This document shows, in pieces, positions 53,916 through 63,064 of a stretch of DNA of 64,000 bases; the first letter of the stretch is position 1, and every line of letters begins with the position of its first letter. Source of the DNA: a candidate division KSB1 bacterium (lineage in GTDB: Bacteria; Zhuqueibacterota; Zhuqueibacteria; Zhuqueibacterales; Zhuqueibacteraceae). The translations under genes were made by a program, and so were the position numbers. The notes beneath the pieces were generated by a model, which was not told where the DNA came from, made no database searches, and was given only the letters and a program-made list of their open reading frames with translations. The stretch spans positions 1-64,000 of the forward strand of contig JAPDPX010000012.1 in NCBI GenBank assembly GCA_034506255.1, read 5' to 3'.

Positions 53916-56012
53916 ATGAATTCCATGAAAATCTCCCGGCTGGAAAATCGCTGGGATGACCAAGCCTGCCGCGGCTTGAGTGAAGCGCAATTGTTGCTTT
54001 ACCGTTCCAACCTGCTGGGCTCGGATCTGCGCATCACCAACTACGGCGGCGGCAACACCTCCGCCAAGATTTTCATGCCGGACCCGCTCACGCGGCAGCA
54101 AGTCGAAGTGTTGTGGGTAAAAGGCTCGGGCGGCGATCTCGGCAGCATGAAGCTGGACGGTTTTGCCACGCTTTACCTGGACAAACTGCGCGCCCTGCCG
54201 GCGCTGTATCGCGGCCCGGCGTTCGAGGATGAGATGGTGGCTTATCTGCCGCATTGCACCTTCAATCTCAATCCGCGGGCGGCCAGCATCGACACACCGC
54301 TGCATGCCTTCATCCCCCATCCCCACGTTGATCACACCCATCCTGATGCCATCATCGCGATTGCCGCGGCCCGCGACGGCGAACGCCTCACCGCCGAAAT
54401 CTTTGAAGGTGAACTCGGCTGGCTTCCCTGGCAGCGGCCGGGTTTTGATTTGGGTTTGAAGTTGCAGGCACTCTGCCAGGCCCGGCCCCATCTCAAAGGT
54501 GTCATACTCGGCGGCCATGGTCTGTTCACCTGGGGCCAAACCTCCAAAGCCTGTTATGAACAAACGCTGCGCGTCATTCAAACCGCCAGCGACTATCTCG
54601 CCAGCCATCGCCGCGGGGAAATTTTCGGCGGACAGAAATACGCCGCCCTGACGGAGACGCAGCGTCGCGATTTTGCCATCACGCTGTTGCCCGTGCTGCG
54701 CGGCAAGGTCAGCCCCGCGCTGCGCAAAATCGGCCATTTCAGCCAGGCGCCGGAAGTTTTGGAGTTCGTCAACTCGCACCGTGCAGCGGAGCTGGCGGCG
54801 ATCGGCACCTCCTGCCCCGATCATTTCCTGCGCACCAAAATCCGGCCGCTCCTGCTCGACTGTGATCCCGGCCGCGAAAGCGCCGCGAGCCTGCTGCCCC
54901 GGCTGGACGCCCTGCTGGAGCAATATCGCGCCGAGTATCAAGCCTACTACACGCGCTGCCGCCGCCCCGATTCGCCCGCCATGCGCGACCCCAATCCCGT
55001 GGTGATTCTGGTGCCGGGCGTGGGCATGCTCACCTTTGCGGCGGACAAAGCCACCGCCCGCATCGCCGGCGAGTTCTATGTCAATGCCATCAACGTCATG
55101 CGCGGCGCCACCAGCGTGAGCGAATATGTCGGCATTCCGGAGCAGGAGGCCTTCAACATCGAATACTGGCTGCTCGAAGAGGCCAAACTCCAGCGCCTGC
55201 CCAAACCGCGCAGTCTGGCCGGCCGGGTGGCGTTGATCACCGGCGCGGCCGGCGGCATCGGCATGGCCACTGCACGGCGCTTCCTGCAGGAAGGCGCCTG
55301 CGTCGTCCTCACTGACCTCGACGCCGGGGCGCTCGAGCAGGCCTGTCAGGAATTGCAAAATGCCTTCGGCAAAGACAACGTGCGCGCGGTCGTCACCGAT
55401 GTCACCAACGAAGCTGCCGTGATCGCCTCCTTCCGCCAGGCAACGCTGGAGTACGGCGGTTTGGATATTCTGGTCTCCAATGCCGGCCTGGCCTCCGCCT
55501 CCCCGCTGGAGGAGACCAGCCTGGAGCTGTGGGACAAAAATATGAGTGTGCTGGCGACCGGTTATTTCCTGGTGGCGCGCGAGGCCTGCCGCCTGATGAA
55601 GCAGCAGGGCCTGGGCGGCGCCATCGTCTTTGTCGGCAGCAAGAATGCGCTGGCGGCCTCGCCCAAAGCGGCGGCTTACAACACCGCGAAGGCCGCGGAA
55701 CTGCATCTCGCGCGCTGCCTGGCTTTGGAAGGCGCCGAGTTTGGCATTCGCGCCAACGTGGTGAATCCCGATGCGGTGCTGCGCGGCTCGAAGATTTGGA
55801 CCGGCCAGTGGCGCAGGCAACGGGCCGAAGCCTATCAGATCAAAGAGGAGCAATTGGAAGAATTCTACCGCCAGCGCAGCCTGCTCAAACGCAGCGTCTT
55901 TCCCGAGGACGTGGCCGAGGCCATCTACTTCTTTGCCTCGGAGCTGTCTGCGAAATCCACCGGTAATGTGCTCAATGTCGATGCCGGCCATGCCGCGGCG
56001 TTCACGCGCTGA
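53916..56012 (+). CDS. Bifunctional L-rhamnulose-1-phosphate aldolase/L-lactaldehyde dehydrogenase (RhaE-RhaW fusion)
   Basis: 698 residues in two parts. Residues about 20-410 are a class II aldolase/adducin domain. It has LRITNYGGGNTSAKI (38-52), zinc His candidates in HAFIPHPHVDHTHPD (130-144), and GGHGLFTWG with H201. Residues about 425-690 are an SDR with GAAGGIG and the active-site Y-N-T-A-K. The fusion splits L-rhamnulose-1-phosphate into DHAP and L-lactaldehyde, then oxidises the aldehyde to lactate. This arrangement is known from RhaEW proteins of alternative rhamnose operons. Three ATGs are close together (53907, 53916, 53925) and I use 53916. The L-rhamnose isomerase gene follows 159 nt downstream, which supports the function. 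Confidence 0.92.
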   Translation: MNSMKISRLENRWDDQACRGLSEAQLLLYRSNLLGSDLRITNYGGGNTSAKIFMPDPLTRQQVEVLWVKGSGGDLGSMKLDGFATLYLDKLRALPALYRGPAFEDEMVAYLPHCTFNLNPRAASIDTPLHAFIPHPHVDHTHPDAIIAIAAARDGERLTAEIFEGELGWLPWQRPGFDLGLKLQALCQARPHLKGVILGGHGLFTWGQTSKACYEQTLRVIQTASDYLASHRRGEIFGGQKYAALTETQRRDFAITLLPVLRGKVSPALRKIGHFSQAPEVLEFVNSHRAAELAAIGTSCPDHFLRTKIRPLLLDCDPGRESAASLLPRLDALLEQYRAEYQAYYTRCRRPDSPAMRDPNPVVILVPGVGMLTFAADKATARIAGEFYVNAINVMRGATSVSEYVGIPEQEAFNIEYWLLEEAKLQRLPKPRSLAGRVALITGAAGGIGMATARRFLQEGACVVLTDLDAGALEQACQELQNAFGKDNVRAVVTDVTNEAAVIASFRQATLEYGGLDILVSNAGLASASPLEETSLELWDKNMSVLATGYFLVAREACRLMKQQGLGGAIVFVGSKNALAASPKAAAYNTAKAAELHLARCLALEGAEFGIRANVVNPDAVLRGSKIWTGQWRRQRAEAYQIKEEQLEEFYRQRSLLKRSVFPEDVAEAIYFFASELSAKSTGNVLNVDAGHAAAFTR

Positions 56013-56171
56013 GTTCCCTGGCCACGTATGGCTAAACCCGGCAGACCACGCCTGCGCCAGCATGGCGTGCGGCGCGGCCTCCCGTGCGCGGCCGGGCAAC
56101 GGCACCAACTCACCAACGGGCCCCGGCACTGGCACGGCCTTTCACAGCGTCACCATTTTAGGGAGGCGGTG

Positions 56172-57440
56172 ATGAATTCATCCCTCATAAGCAAGGCCTA
56201 CGATCTTGCCCGCGAGCGCTATGCCGAATTCGGCGTGGACACGGAGGCGGCGCTGGCGCAACTGCAGCAGCTTTCCATTTCGCTGCAGTGCTGGCAGGGA
56301 GATGATGTGGCAGGCTTCGAACGCGCCGGCGCGGCACTGGCGGACGGCGGCATTCAAGTGACCGGCAATTATCCCGGCAGGGCGCGCACCGCGGACGAAT
56401 TGCGCGCCGACGCGGAACAAGCCTTCGCCTTGATTCCCGGCCGGCATCGCTTCAATTTGCATGCGATGTACGGCGAGTTTGGCGGCCGGCAGGTCGATCG
56501 CGACGCCATCAGCATCGAACATTTTCAGGGCTGGATCGACTGGGCGGCGAGCCGGCAGCTCCAACTCGATTTCAACGCCACATGTTTTTCCCATCCCCTG
56601 GCCGCCGGCGGCTTCACGCTGAGCCACCCTGATCAGGCGGTGCGTGCCTTCTGGATCGAACACGTGCAGCGCTGCCGTGCGATCAGTGCCGGGATCGGAC
56701 GCCGCCTGGGCAGTCCGTGCCTGCACAATCTGTGGATTCCCGACGGCATGAAGGATTTGCCCGCCGATCGCTGGCGTCCGCGCGCCCGCCTGCGCGAATC
56801 GCTCGATGCAATCTTTCAGACGGCTTATTCGCCCGGGGAAATGAAGGATGCGCTGGAGGGCAAGCTGTTCGGCCTGGGCAGCGAGGCCTATGTCGTCGGC
56901 TCACATGAATTCTATCTCGGCTATGCCCTGCGCCACGGCAAGATCATCTGCCTCGATCTCGGCCATTTTCACCCCACCGAAGTGGTGGCCGACAAACTTT
57001 CCGCACTGTTGCAGTTTTTCCCCGAGCTGCTGCTGCATGTCAGCCGCGGCGTCCGCTGGGACAGCGACCATGTCGTGATCCTCAACGACGAGGTGCGGGC
57101 GGTGGCCGAGGAGATCGTGCGCGGTCAGGCACTGACCCGCGTTCATCTCGCGCTGGATTTTTTTGATGCCAGCATCCATCGCGTCGCGGCGTGGGTGATC
57201 GGCACGCGCGCCACGCTCAAGGCGCTGCTGCTGGCGCTGCTGGAGCCCCGCGAGCAATTGTGTCAGCTCGAAGCAGCGGGCGATTACAGCGGCCGGCTCG
57301 CCTTGTTGGAGGAAACGAAAACCCTGCCGTTCGGCGCAGTGTGGGATCACTACTGCCTGCGAATGAATGTGCCCCCGGGCATGGCCTGGCTCCAGGAACT
57401 GAAGCAGTATGAAAAGGAAGTGACGAGCAGGCGGGAATGA
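56172..57440 (+). CDS. rhaA: L-rhamnose isomerase
   Basis: 422 residues, typical length. Converts L-rhamnose to L-rhamnulose (EC 5.3.1.14) in the cytoplasm with Mn/Zn. Family sequence is evident: ISLQCWQGDDVAGFERAG, GNYPGRARTADELR, RFNLHAMYGE, LDFNATCFSHPLAAGGFTLS, LHNLWIPDGMKDLPADR, HEFYLGYA, CLDLGHFHPTEVVADKLSAL and HVSRGVRWDSDHVV. These include the metal-binding Glu/Asp/His positions. GGAGG lies 5 nt before ATG 56172. It follows the RhaE-RhaW fusion gene, so the two give isomerase and aldolase/dehydrogenase steps. The kinase step is not adjacent; the FGGY kinase at 59397 is the only candidate in the window. Confidence 0.95.
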   Translation: MNSSLISKAYDLARERYAEFGVDTEAALAQLQQLSISLQCWQGDDVAGFERAGAALADGGIQVTGNYPGRARTADELRADAEQAFALIPGRHRFNLHAMYGEFGGRQVDRDAISIEHFQGWIDWAASRQLQLDFNATCFSHPLAAGGFTLSHPDQAVRAFWIEHVQRCRAISAGIGRRLGSPCLHNLWIPDGMKDLPADRWRPRARLRESLDAIFQTAYSPGEMKDALEGKLFGLGSEAYVVGSHEFYLGYALRHGKIICLDLGHFHPTEVVADKLSALLQFFPELLLHVSRGVRWDSDHVVILNDEVRAVAEEIVRGQALTRVHLALDFFDASIHRVAAWVIGTRATLKALLLALLEPREQLCQLEAAGDYSGRLALLEETKTLPFGAVWDHYCLRMNVPPGMAWLQELKQYEKEVTSRRE

Positions 57441-57665
57441 GGACATGACCAAATTACGTTCGAGAACTCACCCCGCCACGCGAATAAGCCACAACGCAAT
57501 GCAAATCGCCAACGATTGGCTTGTTTGTATTGGCTGGAGAATTTTCGCGCTGCCAGACCGGTCGAGTTCTCAGTTTGTGTGGAAAGTCTGTGGAAGCAAC
57601 AAAAGGCTCTCAAGCTCAGAATAGAATTCCAAGAGTTGGTGTGGCCCCAGGGCGTCAATTTTCAA

Positions 57666-57786
57666 TAGCACTACAACGTTAAGTTGGCACCTCCACCCCC
57701 AATGTCATTCTGTAAGAATCTTCTTGAGTGCTTGGGATAATGCCAGAATAAGCATCAATCCCGATACTCAGGAAGATTACCACGAA
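57666..57786. mobile_element. Truncated second copy of the TA-flanked MITE-like element
   Basis: Begins TAGCACTACAACGTTAAGTT (57666-57685), one complete terminal repeat. It then follows the reverse-complement order of 19085-19259 (GGCACCTCCACC, AATGTCATTCTG, AAGAATCTTCTTGAG, AATAAGCATCAATCCC, TACTCAGGAAGATT). The other end is missing where the double-hairpin unit begins, so it is a remnant. Confidence 0.7.
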
Positions 57787-57845
57787 AATGCCGCAGCGCA
57801 GGCTTCCAGCCTGCTGCAGACAAGAGGTCTGCGCTACATTTTCAT
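57784..57845. repeat. REP-like double hairpin, copy 2
   Basis: Hairpins GCAGGCT-tcc-AGCCTGC (57798-57814) and GCAGAC-aagag-GTCTGC (57816-57832), then GCGCTACATTTTCAT. This is the reverse-oriented relative of 33404-33463. Confidence 0.75.
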
Positions 57846-57854
57846 TCCGCTGGG

Positions 57855-57915
57855 TGACAGGATGGCAGGATTTGCAGGATTTCAAAAAAATCGTGTTGAT
57901 CCTGTTAGTCTGTCA
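57855..57915. repeat. Imperfect inverted repeat TGACAGGAT...TCTGTCA
   Basis: Left arm TGACAGGATGGCAGGAT (57855-57871) pairs with the right arm ATCCTGTTAGTCTGTCA (57899-57915) with 13 of 17 positions matching, around an A-rich centre. It lies about 90 nt after the M20 gene stop. It could act as a terminator, but resembles a dispersed intergenic element. Confidence 0.55.
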
Positions 57916-58007
57916 AAAACAAAGGCTGCCGGGAAGCGGCCCCAGTTTTCAGCTTGTCTGAAATCTGGCGGGGCCCCTTCCGCTGTTCATCCTGCCTCCT
58001 TTCCTCT

Positions 58008-59132
58008 TCAAGCCCGCAGCAATGCCAAGATGATTTCCCCCGCCAGTTCGATCTCGCCCAGGCGAATGTGTTCGGCGGCGGTGTGCGCCTGCGCAATATC
58101 GCCCGGGCCAAACACGAGGGTCGGGATGCCCGCGCCGCACAAAATGGAGGCATCGGTGGCATAGTGTGCGGTTTGCACCTGCGGCTTCCAGCCGGCGGCG
58201 TGACAGGCCTGCACCAGGCTGCGACATGCCGGACTGTTTTTCGCGACGTACATACCCGGCACCTGCAGGTATGGCGGCGCGATGTCATATCCCGTCATTC
58301 CCTGCAACGCCTGTTCGATGCCGGCGCGAATCGTGTCATAATCATCGCCGGGCAACAGGCGATGATCGATTTCCATCGTGCAGGTTGCGGGGACGGTATT
58401 GACCGTTTCACCGCCCCAAATTCTTCCGAGATTCACGGTGGCCGGTCCCAACTCCGGATGCACGCTCCCGCCCAACCGCCGGCTGTAGTCCTCCAACCGT
58501 CGGATCACTTCTCCCATTTTGTAAATGGCACTTTCTCCCAACCAGGGCAGGGCGGCGTGCGCGCTCCTGCCGTGCGTCACCAGCAGAAAGCGGCACACGC
58601 CTTTGTGCGCATGAATCACCTGCAGCGAGGTTGGCTCACTCGCAATTGCAAAGGTCGCAGCGATGCCGCGCCGGGCCAGTTGTTTGGCGCCGCTGAAGGA
58701 AAATTCCTCGTCATGCACGGCGGCCAGAATCAGGTTGCGCGCCCAGGCGTGGCCGGCCTGCAGCATCCGCTCGATGGCATACAGGTACACGGCGAGACCC
58801 GATTTGGTGTCGCACGATCCGCGGCCGAACAACAGGCCATTTTCGATCTTCGGATCGAACGGCGCGATGCTCATGTTCTCGTGGGAAACCGTGTCCATGT
58901 GCGCTTCCAGCAGCAGCGTCTCGCGCCGGCCGGCGTCGATGCGGGCAATGACGTTGGGATGCTCGGGATCAGGCGCCTCCACCTCCACAGCCACGCCCAG
59001 GGCCGAGAGAAACTGCGCCACATAAGCAGCCACCTGTTTCTCCGAGTAAATTTCGCCCCGGAGATTTTTGCCCATGGGATTCACCGAGGGAATGGCAATC
59101 AAATCACGGGCGATGGCAATGGCACGATGCAT
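58008..59132 (-). CDS. M20 family metallo-deacylase/peptidase (ArgE/DapE type)
   Basis: 374 residues, typical length. Two-zinc hydrolase: LLEAHMDTV (H78, catalytic D80), GRGSCDTKSG (metal D108), HDEEFSF (E142/E143) and IASEPT, plus a late His in IAQAHTAAEHIRLG. The inserted dimerisation domain contains GRSAHAALPWLGESAI. Family members remove acyl groups from amino acids or amino sugars, or cleave small peptides. The substrate here is unknown. ATG 59132 has AAAGGAG upstream. It follows the FGGY kinase by 264 nt on the same strand, so it may be a separate unit. Confidence 0.85.
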   Translation of the reverse strand: MHRAIAIARDLIAIPSVNPMGKNLRGEIYSEKQVAAYVAQFLSALGVAVEVEAPDPEHPNVIARIDAGRRETLLLEAHMDTVSHENMSIAPFDPKIENGLLFGRGSCDTKSGLAVYLYAIERMLQAGHAWARNLILAAVHDEEFSFSGAKQLARRGIAATFAIASEPTSLQVIHAHKGVCRFLLVTHGRSAHAALPWLGESAIYKMGEVIRRLEDYSRRLGGSVHPELGPATVNLGRIWGGETVNTVPATCTMEIDHRLLPGDDYDTIRAGIEQALQGMTGYDIAPPYLQVPGMYVAKNSPACRSLVQACHAAGWKPQVQTAHYATDASILCGAGIPTLVFGPGDIAQAHTAAEHIRLGEIELAGEIILALLRA

Positions 59133-59396
59133 TGCTCCGGCTCCTTTTTGTGTTACAGTTCACCCAATGCCGATGCGGGATCTGGTTCTTGTCAAAGGGG
59201 CGGTTGCAATCGCCGGGGCATTTATGCGAGGCTGTTTTCCCGGCAGCGAGACAGCCCGGACGGGACAGACCCCGCTGGCGGACCGGCGCGGGCGCGACGG
59301 GCAAAGAGACCCATGATGTGGCACGGTGCAAAACACGGGCAGGCGTGCGCAAGCTGTGCGTCCAGCGCCCCACCAGTCAACCGGCCGTGCCAGGCC

Positions 59397-60911
59397 TCAG
59401 GGCTGCAAATTGAAATGATCGAGCCGGTGTGCGATTTCGCGGGTGCGCTGATAGAGCAGCAAATAGTCCTGATAGAGTTGATCGTAGCCGTGTGTGCGGC
59501 TGCTCCTGGGTTGAATGATGTTTTTGGCGCGCACCCAGTGGGCGAGGTCATCGCGTTGCAGCACGCCGGCCGCCAGCCCCGCCAGGAACGCATCGCCATA
59601 GCTTGCGCCAATCGTCACTTCCGGCACGATTTGCGGCACGCCGGCGATATCGGAAACGATTTGCAGCCACACCGTGCTTTTGGTGCCGCCGCCCACCGCC
59701 ACGATCCGCTTCACCTCCGCGCCGACTTGCTGGAACGTCTCGAGGTTGTGACGAATGCCATAGCCCACGCCTTCCAGCACCGCGCGAAACAAATGCGCGC
59801 GCCCATGTGCCAGCGTGAGACCGGCAATAATCCCGCGCGCTTTGGGATCATTGATGGGCGTGCGCTCGCCGCTGAAGTAGGGCAGCACCAGCAATCCGCC
59901 TGCGCCCGGCACCACTTTTTCCGCCTGCTGAAACAGCGTCGCATAAGCGGCTTCATCTGGCAGATCAGGGGCAAGCTCATCGCGAAACCAGCGCGTGAGC
60001 GAGCCGGTGGTGGACATGCCCGCGGCGAGATTGTATTGCCCCCGAAACGCACCGGCCACGGTCCACATGCGCGGATCGGGGGTTGGCTTGCCGATTACCA
60101 GGATGAAAAAGGCGGTGCTGCCGTACATGATCATCAAATCACCGGGCTGCACCGCGCCAACACTGATGGCTTCGCTCAGCGCGTCGACCGCACCCACGGC
60201 CACCGGCGTTCCAACTTTGAGGCCGGTTGCGGCTGCGCCCAATGCGCTCACCTGACCGGCAACTTCATCACTCCAACCCAAACGCGGCAAACGGTCGAGC
60301 GGCACGACCGCATCAGCAAAGCGCGGTGACCATACCAGCTTGGAAATATCCATCAGCGGCATGTAGTGGCTGGCGGTGTGGCGATCCATCACTTTCTCAC
60401 CCGTCAAGCGGTAAATGAGATAACTGCTGGCGGTGGTGAGATGCGCGGTGCGCTGCCACACCTCCGGCTCATGGCGCTGCAGCCAAAGAATCTTCGGTCC
60501 GACGGCCTGACTGCTCAACGCCATGCCCGAGAAGGCGTAGATATTGTCTTCACCGAGTTTTTGGTTGAGCCATTCAATCTCCGCGCCGGCACGCGCATCG
60601 ACACCATAGAGAATGCCCTTGCGCAACGGTTTGCCGGACTGATCCAACGGCAGCAGGCAGGGTCCAATCGCGCTCACTGCCAGGCCTGCAACGTCATCAC
60701 CGGAGTAGGGATGGCCGTCCAGCAACGCGCGGCAAATCTTGACAACATCGCCCCACCAGACGGCCTCGGCATCCTGCTCCGCCCAACCGGGGCGCGGGAC
60801 CTCCATCTCATGCTCGACCACTTCGGTTCGCAAAACTTTGCCGTCAGGCTCAACCAACACACCCTTGCTACTGTAAGTGCCGACGTCAATTCCAAGTAAA
60901 AGTGATCCCAT
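59397..60911 (-). CDS. FGGY family carbohydrate kinase (xylulokinase-like)
   Basis: 504 residues, typical length. N-terminal FGGY domain with LLGIDVGTYSSKGVLVEPDG and GWAEQDAEAVWW, then ISAIGPCLLPLDQSGKPL-like residues. The C-terminal domain has PGDLMIMYGSTAFFIL, LPYFSGERTPINDPKARG (signature 2) and IVAVGGGTKSTVWLQIVSDI. It phosphorylates a ketose or related sugar. L-fuculose, L-xylulose, D-xylulose and L-rhamnulose are all possible. It starts 1 nt after the fucose-isomerase-like gene (TGA-T-ATG), so the two are translationally coupled, favouring the ketose made by that isomerase. AGGTGG lies 7 nt upstream. It might also serve the rhamnose pathway, which lacks a local RhaB. Confidence 0.9.
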   Translation of the reverse strand: MGSLLLGIDVGTYSSKGVLVEPDGKVLRTEVVEHEMEVPRPGWAEQDAEAVWWGDVVKICRALLDGHPYSGDDVAGLAVSAIGPCLLPLDQSGKPLRKGILYGVDARAGAEIEWLNQKLGEDNIYAFSGMALSSQAVGPKILWLQRHEPEVWQRTAHLTTASSYLIYRLTGEKVMDRHTASHYMPLMDISKLVWSPRFADAVVPLDRLPRLGWSDEVAGQVSALGAAATGLKVGTPVAVGAVDALSEAISVGAVQPGDLMIMYGSTAFFILVIGKPTPDPRMWTVAGAFRGQYNLAAGMSTTGSLTRWFRDELAPDLPDEAAYATLFQQAEKVVPGAGGLLVLPYFSGERTPINDPKARGIIAGLTLAHGRAHLFRAVLEGVGYGIRHNLETFQQVGAEVKRIVAVGGGTKSTVWLQIVSDIAGVPQIVPEVTIGASYGDAFLAGLAAGVLQRDDLAHWVRAKNIIQPRSSRTHGYDQLYQDYLLLYQRTREIAHRLDHFNLQP

Positions 60912-60912
60912 A

Positions 60913-62568
60913 TCAACCCACCTTTACTGTGCCGCACAGCCGCACGGTTAATCCCATTTCCGCGAACATTGCCGCCTTGGCTGCCAGAGCTTGATCAGCA
61001 GCTTTTGCATTGGGAGCGTAAGCCACTTGCACGTGATTGGATTTGTGCTTTGCCATCATCTGGTCACGCGAGACACCGTGCAACACAGCGTGCATGATCG
61101 GCCATTGCGGGGTGGTGGCCTGCCAGCGCCGGGCCGTTTCTTCCGCAGGCAGGGCGACGGCGGTGCCGCGGCCGAGATCGACGTACAACCGGCCGCGTTC
61201 CACATACACCCGGCTCCAGACAATTTCGCCCGGTTTGCTGACGCCTTTGAGCGTGCCGCCCCCCAAACGAAAATACATCGGCGGCTGCCGTTCCGAAGTG
61301 GCGCCGGCATATCCGCCAACCAAATGCGAGGCGGGCGCAGCGCCGGAAATCATGAACACCCAGACAAAATCGTCGATGCCGTCGCCGTGATAAGGCGCGC
61401 CCCAGCGCACATCATGCAGGGTGGTGGCGGGATCAAAGCCCATCGCCCGCCAGACGCGATTGGTCACCAGCGCATCCACGGCACTGCCTTCATCCACCTC
61501 ATTGAAATGCGGCAGCGCCTGTCCGGCAAACAATTCCTCATTCGTGCCCCTGCGAAAAACCGGCGGCCGCTCGACATTGTTCAAAAGCCCCTCGGCGAGA
61601 TCCGAGGCGGGCGCCATGTCCTGCAAGCCCTGCTGATATTGGATGCCAATGGCGTCACAGTGAAACTCGGCGGCGAGGCGCACGGCTGCAATGTACATCT
61701 TCAATTGCTCGTGAACCTGGGCATCAGTCAATTCCGTCTCTTCATTGGTGCCGGTAATGAACCGCATGCCGCGTTGCTCCAGCCAGCGACGCGCTTGCAG
61801 GGCCTCTGCCTCCGTCACCTCGCGCATGGCCGCCACCAACGCCGACTGGCTCAGGCGTTCCTTGTACAGGCCCGCCGGGTTCAGCAACTCATCCTCGATG
61901 ATGGCGTTGTACATGCCCATGCAGCCCTCGTCAAACACGCCGAGAATGGCCTTCTCCCGCTGCAGTTGACGCGCCAGCGCCGTGCCGAGGCGGGCCTCGG
62001 CTTTGGGCAGCTTGTCGGGGTTCAACGGCCGGACGTGGGAGAGATCATGCCGAATCCTGCCGGTTCGCAGCCACTGCTGCACGCCCTTCAGAAAAAAAGC
62101 ATCGGTGAAATTTTCACTCCAGATCGTGCTGTAAGCCACGCCCATCTTGGTGAGGGAACCATTGAGATTCAACAGGCCGACCAGACCCGGCCATTGCCCG
62201 CTCCAGTTGGCAACCGTCAAAATCGGGCCGCGATGATCGCGCAAACCCGCCAGCACATGATAACTGTACTGCCACACCGCTTCTGCCACAATCAGGGGTG
62301 CCTCCGGTGGAACCCGTTGCAACACGTCCATGCCCATGCGTTGATTCCAGATGAATCCATGTCCCAGCGCAGGATTGTACTCATGCGCACGGATGACTTT
62401 TGCACCCATTTCCTGCAAAGCGGCGACCAGGCGCTGCTCCATTGCCATTTGCGCCGGCCAGCAGGTTTGATTGGCAGCGAGACGCAAATCGCCGCTCGCG
62501 ATCAAATAAACTTCTCCGCGTTTGCATCGCGGCGGTTTGCGCAACCGGGGAACAAGATAGGATTGCAT
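60913..62568 (-). CDS. L-fucose/L-arabinose isomerase family protein
   Basis: 551 residues from ATG 62568, with GGAG 8 nt upstream. The three-domain isomerase layout is visible: N-terminal Rossmann-like part (EVYLIASGDLRLAANQ, VIRAHEYNPALGHGFIWNQ), middle part (PILTVANWSGQWPGLVGLLN, then KAILGVFDEGCMGMYNAIIE) and C-terminal barrel (ISGAAPASHLVGGYAGAT). The metal-site Glu in FDEGCMGMYNA is recognisable. Length is close to FucI (about 590). It probably interconverts an aldose and its ketose. Fucose, arabinose or another deoxysugar are all possible. It is directly followed by the FGGY kinase, a standard isomerase-kinase pair. Confidence 0.82.
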   Translation of the reverse strand: MQSYLVPRLRKPPRCKRGEVYLIASGDLRLAANQTCWPAQMAMEQRLVAALQEMGAKVIRAHEYNPALGHGFIWNQRMGMDVLQRVPPEAPLIVAEAVWQYSYHVLAGLRDHRGPILTVANWSGQWPGLVGLLNLNGSLTKMGVAYSTIWSENFTDAFFLKGVQQWLRTGRIRHDLSHVRPLNPDKLPKAEARLGTALARQLQREKAILGVFDEGCMGMYNAIIEDELLNPAGLYKERLSQSALVAAMREVTEAEALQARRWLEQRGMRFITGTNEETELTDAQVHEQLKMYIAAVRLAAEFHCDAIGIQYQQGLQDMAPASDLAEGLLNNVERPPVFRRGTNEELFAGQALPHFNEVDEGSAVDALVTNRVWRAMGFDPATTLHDVRWGAPYHGDGIDDFVWVFMISGAAPASHLVGGYAGATSERQPPMYFRLGGGTLKGVSKPGEIVWSRVYVERGRLYVDLGRGTAVALPAEETARRWQATTPQWPIMHAVLHGVSRDQMMAKHKSNHVQVAYAPNAKAADQALAAKAAMFAEMGLTVRLCGTVKVG

Positions 62569-63064
62569 TAGGGTCGCTCCACTTGGAATGAGACGTTGTC
62601 CGGAAGTATGCCATTCGCTGTCACGGTTATGCTCTTTGGGTACGGCGGATTGCAACAGACTGCAAAGAAATTCCGCGCGACTGTCCCAAAGGAGCATCAT
62701 GTGAAAGCGAAGGCCGGCACCCTGGGGAAAAGTCAAACACAGCCCCGCCCGCCCCACCGGGACGACGGGCTCCAGCACAAAAATACCCCCACGAAAACAG
62801 AGATCCCTCGCGAAACCATTTCGCGAAATTTCTTTTGTGAAAAGAAGAAACCGATGTCTTGGTCAAACCGGCATTTTTTTTATTTCTTCCCCGCAGGGTC
62901 TGGTGTTCGCGGTGGCGATCTTTTTCCTGGCACATGTGTTCCCCTTGAGTACGGCAGTTTGCAACGGACCGCGCGGTGATCCCGAAACAAACTTACCGGG
63001 GGATTTCATTTTCTTGGGAGAAAAGAAACCTCGTTTTCGTTCACGCCTGTGACTGCTCACAAAC
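62569..63064. other. Gap with imperfect direct repeats
   Basis: 496 bp between the aldo/keto reductase (stop at 63065) and the isomerase start. A 30-bp direct repeat with 24 identities lies at 62634-62663 and 62943-62972 (core TACGGCGGATTGCAAC / TACGGCAGTTTGCAAC). REP-like CGCGAAACCATTTCGCGAAA (62808-62827) is also present. The isomerase promoter should be here. No gene seen. Confidence 0.45.

Larger units (their letters stand above)
57441..58007. other. Convergent gap packed with three repeat families
   Basis: 567 bp between rhaA (plus) and the M20 gene (minus). From left to right: about 225 bp with a TCGAGAACTCA/GAGTTCTC pair, then a truncated MITE-like element (57666-57786), the REP-like double hairpin (57784-57845) and an imperfect inverted repeat (57855-57915). 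No gene seen. Confidence 0.65.

Noticed and set aside
57724-58164. Open frame of about 146 codons through the stacked repeats after rhaA
   Set aside because: It crosses three non-coding repeat families and then the end of the M20 gene in antisense.
59397-60911. Naming the FGGY kinase rhaB or xylB
   Set aside because: It is coupled to a fucose/arabinose-isomerase-like gene and the substrate-specific residues could not be read with confidence, so only the family is given.
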